Origin: Wolfiporia cocos | Lineage: Eukaryota; Basidiomycota; Agaricomycetes; Polyporales; Phaeolaceae | Reading direction: 5' to 3' | Assembly: GCA_029448655.1 (NCBI GenBank) | Contig: JACCLO010000002.1 | Location: 2,542,001 to 2,606,000 of the forward strand | DNA length: 64,000 nucleotides | Shown: piece after piece, positions 10,198 through 22,009 of the stretch | How positions within the stretch are numbered: position 1 is the stretch's first letter | How the letters are laid out: every line of letters starts with the position of its first letter | Notes under the pieces: model-generated | Database searches by the model: none | What the model was told of the DNA's origin: nothing | The model's input: only the letters and a program-made list of their open reading frames with translations | Position numbers and translations under genes: made by a program

Positions 10198-12169
10198 CTA
10201 CTTTTTCCAACTCGACGGGATCTTGTTCACAACGTCTGCCCAGTGCGCCAGGCGCCCGTGCTCCCACTCCTCTAGGTACGATAGGCCCGCGCTGGCGCGC
10301 CGCCCTTCCGTCGTCTGCAGGCGCTTCTCCGCGTCGCACCAGAACAGCACCCACGGGCCCATGCGCAGGTGGCCCGAGCTGCGCTCAAAGTACCACTTGT
10401 TCACTGGGTTGTCGGCGCGGCTGCGCCACACGAGGTCGGTGCCCTCGCCCTTGCCCTCCTTGCCGCCGTTCGGGTTCGCGGAGAACGGTAGCCCGAGACC
10501 ATACGACTCGTCGTGTAGCGCGACCCAGAGGAAATCGACTGTGCCGTCGCCCTGGTGGCTCGGGAGCACGGCGAACTTGTCGAGGTACGTGATGGGGCGG
10601 GAGGACGCGCCGGGCTCGTGCTCGCGTGTCACGATCGCAGCGCCGGCGTAGTCTCCTGCGACGATGGCATAGTCGAGATGCTTGTCGAGGCGTTCCCAGA
10701 AGGGAGCGTCATCGAGGGTCCGCTTGAAGGACTGCTCAAGAAGGGCCTTCAGTTTGTCTTTGTCGATTTCTTGGGTGGTACGGAGGACGCGGATCGGGAG
10801 GCCGCGGCGTAGCAGTGTGGGGGTATGTGGCGTTAGCTTGCGGTTTCCTTGTAGCAGTGCGTGAGGGAGACTGGAGCTGACAGCGGGCTTATTGGTGATC
10901 AGGTTGGCAATGAGTGAGCTAGGAGAACGATGTGAAACCATGACGGCGGACGAGGTCGGTGGCATATACGCGAGACATGTACGAGCAAGAGAGAGATTTG
11001 ACAACGCGGTCGGATGGGAACCATGCCAGTCTGAATTGAAGGTTTCGTGAATATATGAGTACTCTCCGTTGAGATTGATGAGAAGATGAGGTAGGCCGGA
11101 GCGAGCATAGGACGGTACACCGCCTTCTTTGTTGATTATCATGAGGCGCAGCGGAGTGAGGTCGACTTCGTCCGAGGATCCGTCGTAGTTGGCGTCCCGG
11201 TTGCGACCGTCCGCTTCAGCGGCCTCAACCATACCACGTGTAAGCGCCGCAACAACGTCGTTGGCGTCAACCCGCACAGATCGACAGAAGGAGTCAAGAG
11301 CCATTGGAGGAAGGACCGGGATCTCGCCAGCCCGGAGCGCCGAGCGAATATGGACAAGGTCGGAGGGGAATGTGTGCGCCTCGGGAACGTCAAAGTCGCG
11401 CCCTTCTGCCGATTCGTCGTCACAGGGCTTGGGTCCGAGTCGGACCACGGCACCAAGGACAGGCCGTGCCTTGGCGCCTTGCTTTTCGAGCGCGTTCACT
11501 ACGCGCATGGTCTCCTCCACCAACGCCGCACGCTCGCCGTCGTCACCCTTGACAATGTTGTTGTTCTCTATCACGATGACGCTAACAAGGCCGAGCTTCT
11601 CGAGGTACACCATGCCTGTGGCGATACTCTCCAGCTGTCTATCGGTAAATGGGGCCTGGATTTTCACGAGCGCGGTGCGCCTCTGGATGGGGTTGAGGAT
11701 CGACGCGACGACGGGGCTTTGCGGCTCTTGCTGAACGTCCGGAAGGAGAGCCCCCTTCGTCTCTGGTTGCTCAGTGACGACGGGTAGCACCTCCTGCGTA
11801 GGCTTGGTAGGAGGCCGTGGTGGAGGCATAGGACGAGGGCCAAAGGAAGCGAGGTATGACCGCGTATCCCGTAATGAGGGGTTTGCGCGCAGGATAGACA
11901 TAATGAAATCCTAGGCCATGCGATTGTGAGATTTCGCGGTGCAATGAACAGCATACGAGACGTACCTTGTCCGAAGGGTCTACATTGTCCGGCTCGGGAC
12001 CTGCAGACGTCTGGCGAAGATCACGGATTGTCTAGCGTGCACGGTTCTCAATACATAAAAAACCACGGAGATGGCTGTGGCGTACGGCATAGAAAGCCTT
12101 GAAGGTCTGCGCCGAGCGATGCTGCGACGCGACCCTACGGCCTCCTTGTCGCACTGGGGCTGCAAACAT
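10198..12169 (-). CDS. ARG2: N-acetylglutamate synthase, mitochondrial
   Basis: Exons 12169-12086, 12010-11966 and 11910-10198 give 613 residues. The enzyme makes N-acetylglutamate from glutamate and acetyl-CoA, the first step of arginine synthesis, in mitochondria. The basic N-terminus (MFAAPVRQGGRRVASQHRS) fits a targeting peptide. The middle is a degenerate amino-acid-kinase fold (TALVKIQAPFTDRQLESIAT, PVLPPMALD). The C-terminal third is the NAT acetyltransferase domain with YLDKFAVLPSHQGDG, NPVNKWYFERSSGH and GPWVLFWCDAEKR. The length matches fungal Arg2 proteins. Symbol given after the yeast gene. Confidence 0.9.
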
Positions 12170-15060
12170 AGTGGTAGGGGTTAGAAAGAGATTAGGGAGA
12201 TGACTAGGGGGATGTGGGTTTAAATGGGTCATCGGAGAGCCATGGTCATTTTGTCTGAAGAGGGATCCTCTGAGCGGTTACGATCTGCAAATGGGAAATA
12301 TTGCGAATGACTCGGAACGCCTGCACTGGCTGAGAGCACTGCTCGTTTTACGCCACAAGGCGTCTACAATATAGGCGCTCATATCCAGCGCTCGAGGCGT
12401 AGCCGCGTGATAAATCGCGTGATAAATCGATAACAGTGGTCCTACAGCGCAACTCTCGCAGTCTGTTCTGTAGCTCGGCTGAATTCACGCTGTCTATTTA
12501 CGAGTGCGGATCATAGTCATACACCGTCTTTGAGCCACCGCCATGGCCGAACATGCCCGTCTTGAGCCTCATAACTCCCTTACATGCTAATACACATCCC
12601 GCGCTTTACTCGGCGTCCCCTGAATTCGGTTACCTCAAAGTCATAGCCATCCGGATATCATGAGGGCCTGCGCTGCGCGGGGCGTGGCGCAGATCAGATC
12701 CCTATGTAAGTTGGTCAAGTGGCGAATTGCGCGGCCATCGCCCTCCATCAGCACGTAAGGATCCGGTACGTGCGGCCGCGTGGGCCCTGCGTTCGAACAG
12801 TCAGCAGTGCACCGTGTGCGACGCGAAGCGTGATATCTGCCGGTTTGCATAGCGTGAACAGCGAGTCTTCACTCACCATGACCGCCTCAAAGCTTCTCGC
12901 CTTCGACGGAGGGCGGAATCGGCGCTTGAGGGCGGTAAGCTCGTCGTCAGTCGGCGCCGGAAGATGAACTGTTATGGATATATACTGGGATCAGAGATAA
13001 CCGCTTTTCTTTGGGTCCGACACCTTGCCCAACGAACGACGACTTGCTGGGCAGACCGACCCGTCCGATCGTAAAGCCGAAGACCAGCAGGCACCGTCTC
13101 CTTAGAGAGACAGACTTGGTTCTGAAGACGTAACAGACTGAATGGGATCGAGGCGCGGATATGATCCACGAACTCGTTGGCCCCAGTCTTCCGAGGCAAT
13201 GCGATACTCAGTCTTGCCTCGCAGTCATTCAACCGGGGACGTTATTGTCGAGGATAGTGCAAATAGTGGCATCGACCGCATGACGACGCTCTCGCCAACC
13301 CAGAATGTCATACAATTAACCTATCACCGCGCGAGGAGAAGAATGGTGCATGCAGATCTTATGAATGGCGACAGAGAGCGGCATGACCCAGTCGGCCAAC
13401 CAAGGATAGTGGAATGAACATCCGAATGCTTCGTCGGGAATCTCCACTTTGTCCGAGGACGCGTTGAGGAAATCAACTACAGCAAGCTCCGGGTTTAGCA
13501 TATTCTTGCCTCGCCGTATCCCGCTAGCATAGGCACGACGTCTTGCTTCTTGCAATCAAGAGTATCCCATGCCCTATAGTGTTCTCCAAGCAGTTTGAGG
13601 CGGACGGAGGATCCTCACGGGCTGATTGGCCCATCCCCCATGCGTGAGTTCTGCTTTATGTCGAAGTTTCGCTGTTACGTCAAAGGGCCGGCTCCGTCAT
13701 TTCCACAGGTTTTGCCATCATTCTGGCTGAGGTGGACATCATCGTTCTAATGAGTTGGTAAGTATCAGTATTGCAACAGACTGGATAAATGCATTGGAGC
13801 AATTTAACTTTTTAACGAAATAACTCGGTCCTGAGCACATCTCTAGGGAATCTGCTCCCTGCAGTTTGATCATGAGCTATGCAAGCGGAATCATCAATAA
13901 CAGCAAGTAGAATGCTCCTGACATATTTGTGGCTGGTGGAATGACACCTCCAAATATCGGCGCCTGTGGTACTTTAGTGGCGTGGTCGTAGCCTGTGCTG
14001 TCTCGAACACATGATCAAGCACAAATTGTTAGTGTATTATCTGGTTCGATACATGAATAAGTCCTGCAACGTCTTGTCTGGGGCAATATGTTCGCATGCC
14101 GAACATGTACATGTGCATGGATTGTTACGTCTGCAGTTGAACCGTGGTCACATGCGTTGCTCAGTCTAAGATTCAGCCCGCAGAGTGCAACGACGGCGAA
14201 TTAAGTTTTACATGTCGGCATTGAACGTCTCAAACGTATTGGAAACTCTGCGGATAACAGATGTCTGCGAAAGTTTGAATCAACATTCTACAGTTTTGCG
14301 TCAAGCCGTTGCGATAGGTTTGCCTCCAAGCCCAACAGGTTCGGGCGAGGATTCAGCGAGATACACCACGCCGCTTGATGGTGGAACATGACTAGCAAGT
14401 CCAGTGGGTGCAAGTAGAGGGACACTTGTGGTGCAGAGGAGTAGCCTGGAGACAAGCATCGCCACTGATGAAAATAGGAAAGGATCGCGAGATCGACACC
14501 AGAGTCGAAATTGTACCCCAGTACCCAAGTTCTGCTGTTGTGCATGTTCATTCTGCTAGCTCGGGTACATGGAATGACAAGGACAGAGGCCAGAGCTGGA
14601 AGGTGATGGTATCAGTATCTTGAGAATAAGGCAACCAGTCCATCCACAGGCTCAGATGTAGGGTGCCTCTTGTGAGATTGTCGGCTTGTATAGTCTCTGC
14701 ACATCAATCACAGAGCCAGTTGAACAGGGCGACGTTCGAGACGAGGAATCAGCTCAGCCCGGGTAAAACGCGAGGATCGTATAGCTGTGCCCCTTCTGCC
14801 ATACACCTGAGTCCATGTCCATAAAGCAGTCTACGAGAAACTCGATAGAATCGCCTGCATAATGGCGACCATTAATTGAGTATCGGAGTAGTCAGCGGTA
14901 CCGGTAAACAAGTCGCCACAAGCGCGGCTTCGACTCAGACGGACGCTCTCCATTGCACGACCACCACGAACATCGACGATCACTGCTGCTCATACCTCTG
15001 ATAGCTGCTACGGACTCTCCGTATTAATTTGTACCCAACGAAGGCCCCACGCATTATTAT
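12170..15060. other. Gene-poor region, no supported gene
   Basis: About 2.9 kb between the ARG2 start and the UBE2O-like gene. On the minus strand, 12972-12860 reads without stop as PTDDELTALKRRFRPPSKA and is followed by a GTGAGT donor, and 13555-13316 is open (KVEIPDEAFGCSFHYPW). I could not join these into a gene or match them to a family. The rest shows no coding signal, tRNA or clear repeat. Confidence 0.4.
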
Positions 15061-18000
15061 ATGATGGCATCCCGTGCGAAGGTGAGGAAATCATCCTTTG
15101 CCGAATCTTATGTCCGACCCTAAACACGATAGTCTAGTTTTACCAAGAAGACATCGTCAGGCGTAAGGATGATTCTAATGTGTATGGAATTGTGCTGGTA
15201 TGCTCCTATCTGACCGGTTCACCGCAAATACGCTAAACGCAGCTATCAGCGATGTTGGCTCGACGCCGAGGACGTTCCCCAGTCATCGCACAATACAGAC
15301 CCGTTATCGAGGCCACTGAAGCAGGTGCGCGCAAGCTTCTGACGCACGCGAGAACGATAAAAGAACTGGTGGTTTGCGTGAAACAGGGCGAAGTCGGCGT
15401 CTCATATTTCCCTCGCCCCACGCGAGAGATCGTGTCCGAATCCGAGCTTGACTTGGTGGACCGAATGTACCAGCCGGGCGACCTCCTCAAGCGCACTGTG
15501 GACGGTGTGGTCTCAGCAGTGGTAACAGAGTACGTAGCATTAACTTTGCGCGGATTTGTCACATATTGAGGCAGGGCGAAACAAGTATCGAGGTGGAAGG
15601 GCTGCTAGCGCATGCGATCACAGGGGAGACTTTGGACCGCTGGGTGAAGACGGAGGAGATTGAGCCCGCAATTAACGTTGACATGGGGGACTATGTCATC
15701 TATAACGATTGGGTCGGACAGGTAAGCATATCTCGGTCCTCGTCAGGTTCTCGTGCTCATAGTTATACAGATCGTCGAGGTAATCTTATCCCCTTTGAGC
15801 TACACTGGCATTCATGTTAACATGACAGTAAGATGTACGATGAAGCTATCGTCGACGCCAGAGGTGGCGTGCTAGTCCGTGTTCCAGAGCTAAGTGCCCG
15901 GCTAGCCGTTGGCGAAAGAGGAAATGTTAGTGCACGATCCTCTCTCTGACCTCAGCTGCTGACAAACGTACAGGATGTTTTACCGCAACCGGTCCCTGGC
16001 ATTCAGACGCTTTTCAGTTTTATAGCTGGCAGCCCAAGGCCCAGTGAACAAGATACTGTCGTTGAGGTCACGCGAACTGTTGTGGCCATTGCTTGGCTTG
16101 CAGTGAATCAATCTGTCCGTGGCTTTTGTTGGTCTGCGAATTTTCATTAATGTCCAACAGTTGGATCATAGCGAGTCTGCGAGTCGGTGCCGACCATCTA
16201 TGTTCTGGCATGGTCCTGATCTCCAGAAGCTCGCACTTGTTCGACGAAGAGCAGAGGAAGCCATGCGCGTAGGCGATCGTGTCTATCTGAAAGATCCTAG
16301 TGGTGTTCCCGTTACAAGGCATGGGAAAGAGGACGACCCACATAGAATTATCGAGGTGCGCACACTGGTCGTCAAAGAAACCCGTACCAAGGTTACTGTC
16401 CTTTGGCAAGACGGCTCCAAAGAGACGCTGCTTGCCAAAGATACGGTTCCATACATGAACCCGGACGAGTACGACTGCTGGTATGTCGCACATTTAAGAA
16501 GCAGTTCAAACGTGACATGGACACCTTTAGGCCAGGAGACCATGTCATTTGGAAGACCGAAGATCTCAAACGGGCAGCTGTTGTGCAATCTGTAAATGCT
16601 GTCGAGCGTACAGCGCAAATCCGATGCTTCGATACTGGGGCCCTAGAACTCGTGCCACTATTAGACATTGACCCACATGGGATGCATGATTCACTGTCTT
16701 CTTCTCCAACCGATGGACTTGGCGTTCATCGCGGAGACCTTGTGTTTATTCACAAGGAGGGTGCTACTAATGGTGCGCCATCGCCAATGGTACCTCGGAT
16801 AGGCGAAGTGGAAGACTGGGTACGTGAGCCGCCAACTGTAGGCTCAGACGGCCATATAGCCGGTTGGCGTCGAGACATGACAGAACTTGGCAATCGCATT
16901 GCGGCGCAGCACGCCTATGATGGAGTGCTGAGCCATGCTGAGATTTCACGGCTCAAGAAGGGAGATAACAGTCTTCAATGGTTCGGCGAGGTAGTCGAGG
17001 TGAGTGGCGACAGCGAAATTCACAGTGATAGCAAATACTTAGATATCCTGCAGCTTAGACTTGACGGCCATATAGAGGTGCTGCGTCCGGATGGTAGCAT
17101 CGTCATTTTGCCTCTGCAGCGTATCACCAAATTATACGACGGGCTAGAGCAAATAGAGGATATGTGGAACGACGCCGCTTCCGAGGGTGAGGAGGGTAGT
17201 GACCTGGGCGGGGAAGATGACGTGGAAACTTGGGCAATGGATGAGAATGGGCAATGGGTTGAGAATGACAATGCAGATGGCGATGAATGGGAAACTGCGG
17301 ACGAAGATGACGGGATGGATATTGACACGAGTCCATCGTTCACAAGCACAGTCGTGCCATTTGCCCCTGCCCCCAAGAGCGAGGCAGCCATCGCCACCAT
17401 ACCATCGTCAGATACAGCTGATAATGGACCATCACCCGCGAGGGTGTCACCGCCTACGCGACCTCTATCTCCCGGCGTGCCTCAAGGCACGGCGGCCGCT
17501 GAGCTGGCGGACGACAACAGCCAATCTTCCTGGAAGCGCTTTGAGGTGCTTCCTGCTGCGCCGGTCGACCATGCGTTCTATGGTACACCACCAGCTCAGA
17601 CATCGCGCAGTTTCCTATCGCGCATCACTCGGGAGTATCGAGCACTTGAGAACAGCCTGCCAGGTAAGCACGAGACACAACTTGCCTTTGATGTTCTTTT
17701 GCGCTGAGGGCTACCGACCAGATTCCATACTTGTTAGAGCATTTGAGGACCGCTCTGATCTTTTGCGGTCTCTGATCATTGGCCCAGAAAACACTCCTTA
17801 CGAGGACGCTCCCTTCGTTATTGACTGGATGCTGGACTCCAACTTCCCAAACAGCCCACCTATTGCACACTTCCTCAGTTGGACCAACGGTAATGGCAGA
17901 GGTACGTCTACACCTAATCTGATGAAGAATGCGCTGATCTTTTAGTTATAGTCAACCCGTGAGTTCGCTTCGCATTCTGTAGAGCAAGTAGTTGAGCCAC

Positions 18001-18635
18001 CATTGGCAGGAACCTGTATGAAGAGGGTAAGGTTTGTTTGTCTATCCTGGGAACATGGGCCGGCGACAAAAATGAGACATGGAGTGCGGCACGATCGTCG
18101 TTGCTTCAGGCCTTCGTGTCAATACAGGGTCTCGTGCTAGTCAAAGAACCGTAAGTTTGTATGTCATGATCGCCATGATGTCGCTCACGCCGCATGTGTA
18201 TCAGCTGGTTTTGTGAGCCTGCGTTCGAGAAGCTACGGGGTACGGAGGAAGGCATTGTTAACAGGTTCATTCATTCCTAACTCTGCAGCCTATTCATAGA
18301 GCTAACTTGACATGACATTCAGCCGGCTCTACAGCGAGAAAGCCTACGTCCTTTCTCGCGGGTTCGTGCGTCGGGCCCTCGAAATTCCGCTTGGCGGGCT
18401 AGATGCGGAGATCCGTTGGTTTTACTACACAAGCGGAAAACTTGCCAAAGTGCTCAACGATGCCCGCGCCCTCATTGAGAAGAGCAAGTCAGCACAGGAT
18501 ATCGCGGATGCAAAACGAGATCAAGAGAGAGCCATCTCAAGGCTGACCGGTGGGGGTATCATCGCTCTTGAGCGAACACTGGTCAAGTTGCAAGCAATAT
18601 TGGATGCTTACGAGCAGCAGAGCCAAAAGTCATAG
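15061..18635 (+). CDS. UBE2O-type E2/E3 hybrid ubiquitin-conjugating enzyme
   Basis: Fifteen exons join in frame to 950 residues: 15061-15081, 15138-15197, 15250-15324, 15387-15529, 15571-15721, 15771-15779, 15833-15925, 15974-16114, 16161-16480, 16531-17663, 17722-17901, 17946-17958, 18010-18150, 18205-18264 and 18323-18635. The N-terminal half has the conserved UBE2O blocks ([63 protein letters not shown]). An acidic stretch lies in the middle. The UBC domain follows with [13 protein letters not shown] and the catalytic cysteine in [16 protein letters not shown], then a coiled-coil end. Such enzymes ubiquitinate substrates without a separate E3. The 9-nt and 13-nt exons are needed to keep frame. 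The exon 4/5 border is ambiguous by a few bases; the start is the first ATG that splices. Confidence 0.88.
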
Positions 18636-19156
18636 GCGTACGAGGTCCCGACGGGCGAAGACTTAGATTAAGGGCTCATGTAGGTAGCATATGACACCAA
18701 CATAGACTATGTATTTGCAGCGGGGTTGCATATGGTTACACTGTAACGTTGAGCTTTGGGCTTTACTAGACGCAAGGTCTTCCAGAGACCTGTTTTAACA
18801 GCGCCTCACATCTTTTGACGGGCAATCGGCTCAGCGGACTCCGGTAAAAGAAAATTTAATCGAGTAACTACTAGTACTGTCCCTGTCATTCGGCCGGGCA
18901 GATGAACCAAAATATCCGTGAATACGCGTATGGTCTAAATTCTGTTCGCATTTACCCATTGGAATGACTACACAATAAGCAACACGGTACCCACGGTGGG
19001 GCCAGCAGACGGCAACTAAGAATAGTACGTGCGATAATAGGTCAGGACGAAAAGATGCGGTAGGAGAGCCCAGGAACTAGTCGAGACGACGTGCACGGCG
19101 AATAAGGTAAATAGTCCACAGGGGACGACCGCTGCGAGCAGCTCACAGTTGTGGTA
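18636..19156. other. Intergenic, convergent 3' ends
   Basis: Between the UBE2O-like gene (+) and the first KRE6/SKN1 gene (-). No feature seen. Confidence 0.5.
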
Positions 19157-21542
19157 TTAGCAGCTCTCGAGGTACTTGTTCTTTGGGAACGGCTGCCCAT
19201 AGTCTCCTGTCCACGTCGTCAAATTCGGGTTCGTGTATGCGTCGATATACCTAGTGTCAAGAATAATCAGCATATGTTCAGCGACTCTGCAGATGCATTA
19301 AGAGTAACATACTCATTGATATATGCTGCAGTTGGGAAGTCTGATGGGTCGCATCCGTAGTTAATGTTGTCCGGGTCTTGGTATACACGCACGTAGTCGA
19401 CCTTCATGATAGCAGGGAAGGTGAGGTGCGCGAAATCGACCCAGCCGAAATTTAGCGATATGCCCAAGTTGATGATGAGATACTGGAGACACGGTCAAAT
19501 TAATCAGATTGAGACACAAGATGGCGCGTACCATAGGCTCTTGAGACACAGGCCTTTGGCTAATCTGGACAATCTCGTCAGCCACCATACCGGACGCTTC
19601 GAGTGTCCACGCAATCTGATTGTCCGCGATCCAGGTGATGTACTGACGTCGCATCGAATCAGAAAATGATGCACTATTTCATCTGGAATCACACCCACAG
19701 CATCATCAAATCCCGGTTGGTACTGAATCCCATAAATTGAGTAACCTTGGCCATTCAACTGGTAGGCTTCCTGGTCTGGGAATTGGCAAAACAAAGCACA
19801 TGCATTCATAAGCCTGTTTGCGTGGCACGGGGAACTCTTGGGCGCACCTGTCCACGTTAATGCTGATGTCGCTTGTTGATAGACACCACCCGCATATGGG
19901 TTGAGTTCAGTATTTGACGTGTTGCCTATTGAGTAAGTGCTCGAGGTGTTGTGCCACTCGTATGCATGGTTGAACGGCTACATGAGGTATTTGAGCAAAT
20001 GGCCAGTTGGAGTGCGTCTTCATTTGCACTTACTGCCCATTGTCCGGATTGCGAAACTTGGCCCCTACCGTCAGATACCTATTCATGTGTGAGTGAAGTA
20101 GGTGTGGATACTGATATGCTCGCGTACCAATGCCTCAAAAATATCAATTTCTGGAGCAGCGCGTCCCACATATGTTCCGTCAGAGTGCATGGGTCCGGGA
20201 TGTGAAGACCCAGGACATGAGCATCGCGAGAGCCGCTGGCCTGGCAAATATGAAAGAACGCCGCCGTTATACGGGTCTCCGTTCTCTGTCGCAGCGACCG
20301 GGAGACCATTCTTGGTCTGATTCGGAGCCGTACCGACGTCGCACGCGTCATACGTATATGGCCACTACATGCCCTCGTTGTGAGTAATGCTGCGGGGCAT
20401 GCTCAATCGCAGACTCACCATGCCCTCGAGACTCGCACCATATCCAGCACGGCCCAGGTTACCCATTGTCCAGATAGCAGGCCAGAGACCAACAACGTTA
20501 TTTGAGCCAGGAAGCTGTACGTTGACCTCGACCAGACCGCCAGTGAAGCAGAACTTGTTCCATGTTGTCATCATACCGCTCGTATAGTTCAGGTTGTTCT
20601 TCTCCTTCTCCGACATTGTGATTACCAGACTGCCGTTCGCAGTTGTGATCGCCGTGGGGTCGAGCCACTCCAAGTTATCGGTCTGCCAGTAATGCAAGTT
20701 TAGTGCCTCCCAGTATGGATCATCACCCGGCCAGAACGTGCGCCCGTCCACGTTGAACTCATCGCTGAACACTAGCTGCCAGCTCTTGCCATTCATGACA
20801 TCTGCCTTGTGATGCGCACTTGCCGGCGTATCCCTGTCGATGAGCCCATAGTTGCCGTTCATAGAGGGTATTTGGCCCGAAGCGTTAATGCCCCCAAGAT
20901 TGAAGCCACCCGACCGTGAGAGCTCGTGTTTCAAGAAGTAGCTAATAAGCGGGTATCCAGCGCTGCCTGGGGGTGAGCTACGAATGCGGTCGCGTAGAGC
21001 ACGGACGTACAAGAGAGTAATAATTCCCGCTCCGAGAATGAAAATGCAGCCCAAGTTCGTTATCCCCCTATATGTGAAGATATGTCCACCTTGGTCACTC
21101 TTGCGATCTCTCCTTGGGTCAGGATTGTGCAGATAGTCGTCATCCTCTGGGTGACCTGGCGTTAGATCGGCACCCCATGACGACGGGTCGGGAGAGAGAG
21201 AGAACTGTACGCGAGTGTGAGTGCGTCGCGTCGTAGCAATACGTACTGAAAGGAGAAGTCCCCCTACCTTGTCTGAGATGGATGGAGGGATGGTCGAGGG
21301 CGTGCCAGACGCGTAACGAGACTCGTTCTGAAGGGATGCCGCATGAGCAAGACTAACAGCAGTTAATGCGGATATATGCGCACTATCGAGGCATCGCTTG
21401 GCATGCTACGAATACTACTGGCCTGTGACTGCGCGCCCTGCACGCCAGGGGAAGCTCTTGACTGTGGTGACAAAAGATTGGTGGTGGAAGGAGAGTCAGG
21501 TTGTATGTAACGCCTCTGGGAGTTGGGACCCAGAGAAGCCAT
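19157..21542 (-). CDS. Beta-glucan synthesis-associated protein KRE6/SKN1 family, copy 1
   Basis: Ten exons join in frame (21542-21384, 21327-21268, 21204-20419, 20364-20128, 20078-20034, 19977-19848, 19775-19699, 19642-19532, 19482-19313, 19250-19157) to 622 residues. It is a type II membrane protein of the secretory route: a Ser-rich cytosolic N-terminus, one membrane segment ([17 protein letters not shown]) and a lumenal GH16-like domain ([30 protein letters not shown] with both GH16 glutamates, [18 protein letters not shown]). The family is needed for beta-1,6-glucan in fungal walls. It lies 467 bp from a second copy in the same direction. An in-frame ATG exists upstream at 21743, but the paired gene supports the start at 21542. 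Confidence 0.92.
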
Positions 21543-22009
21543 GGCTGCCGGAACGAGGAGGACGATGCGGAAGACGATGAGCGGGTATACTAGGAGAGCG
21601 GCTAGAAGAGACGGGGATCGGTGAGGGTAATGTACATAGACGAGGTAGCACAAGCAATACACTCCCAGCGCCTCCCTCTCAGCAACTGCAGCCACAACGG
21701 CCCGATCGATTACCGGCGGCGCCTCAATCCTGTGCCCTTCCACATCAAGCGGTCTTGGCCTTTATTTCGCACTCCGCTCCACTTGGCGCCCGCAACCGCT
21801 TTATGGCACTCACATTTTCGCTAGTAGCACTCGCCAGTCTCATACGCTCAATCGTTACCAAGGGCCTTGCATTGTTACTAAACAGTTTCATTGTGCAAGT
21901 CCGATGCTGCTGCGGAGCACAAGAATCAACACGCAGCCGGGTACAAAAATAGTCTGATGGATGGGCGTCACGTCGCTGTCCATGAGGTAGTGTCCGCAAA
22001 TAAGTGTCC
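21543..22009. other. Spacer between the two KRE6/SKN1 genes
   Basis: The minus-strand frame stays open upstream of copy 1 to 21743 but shows no likeness to the paired gene, so I treat it as 5' leader. No other feature. Confidence 0.45.

Noticed and set aside
12780..12800. gttcgaac as a tRNA B box
   Set aside because: No A box, acceptor stem or anticodon arm around it.
14288..14551. Overlapping minus-strand frames (SLYLHPLDLLVMFHHQAAW)
   Set aside because: No family likeness, no consistent splice neighbours.
21543..21743. In-frame N-terminal extension of KRE6/SKN1 copy 1 from an upstream ATG
   Set aside because: The paired gene has no matching sequence and both proteins align from the later ATG.
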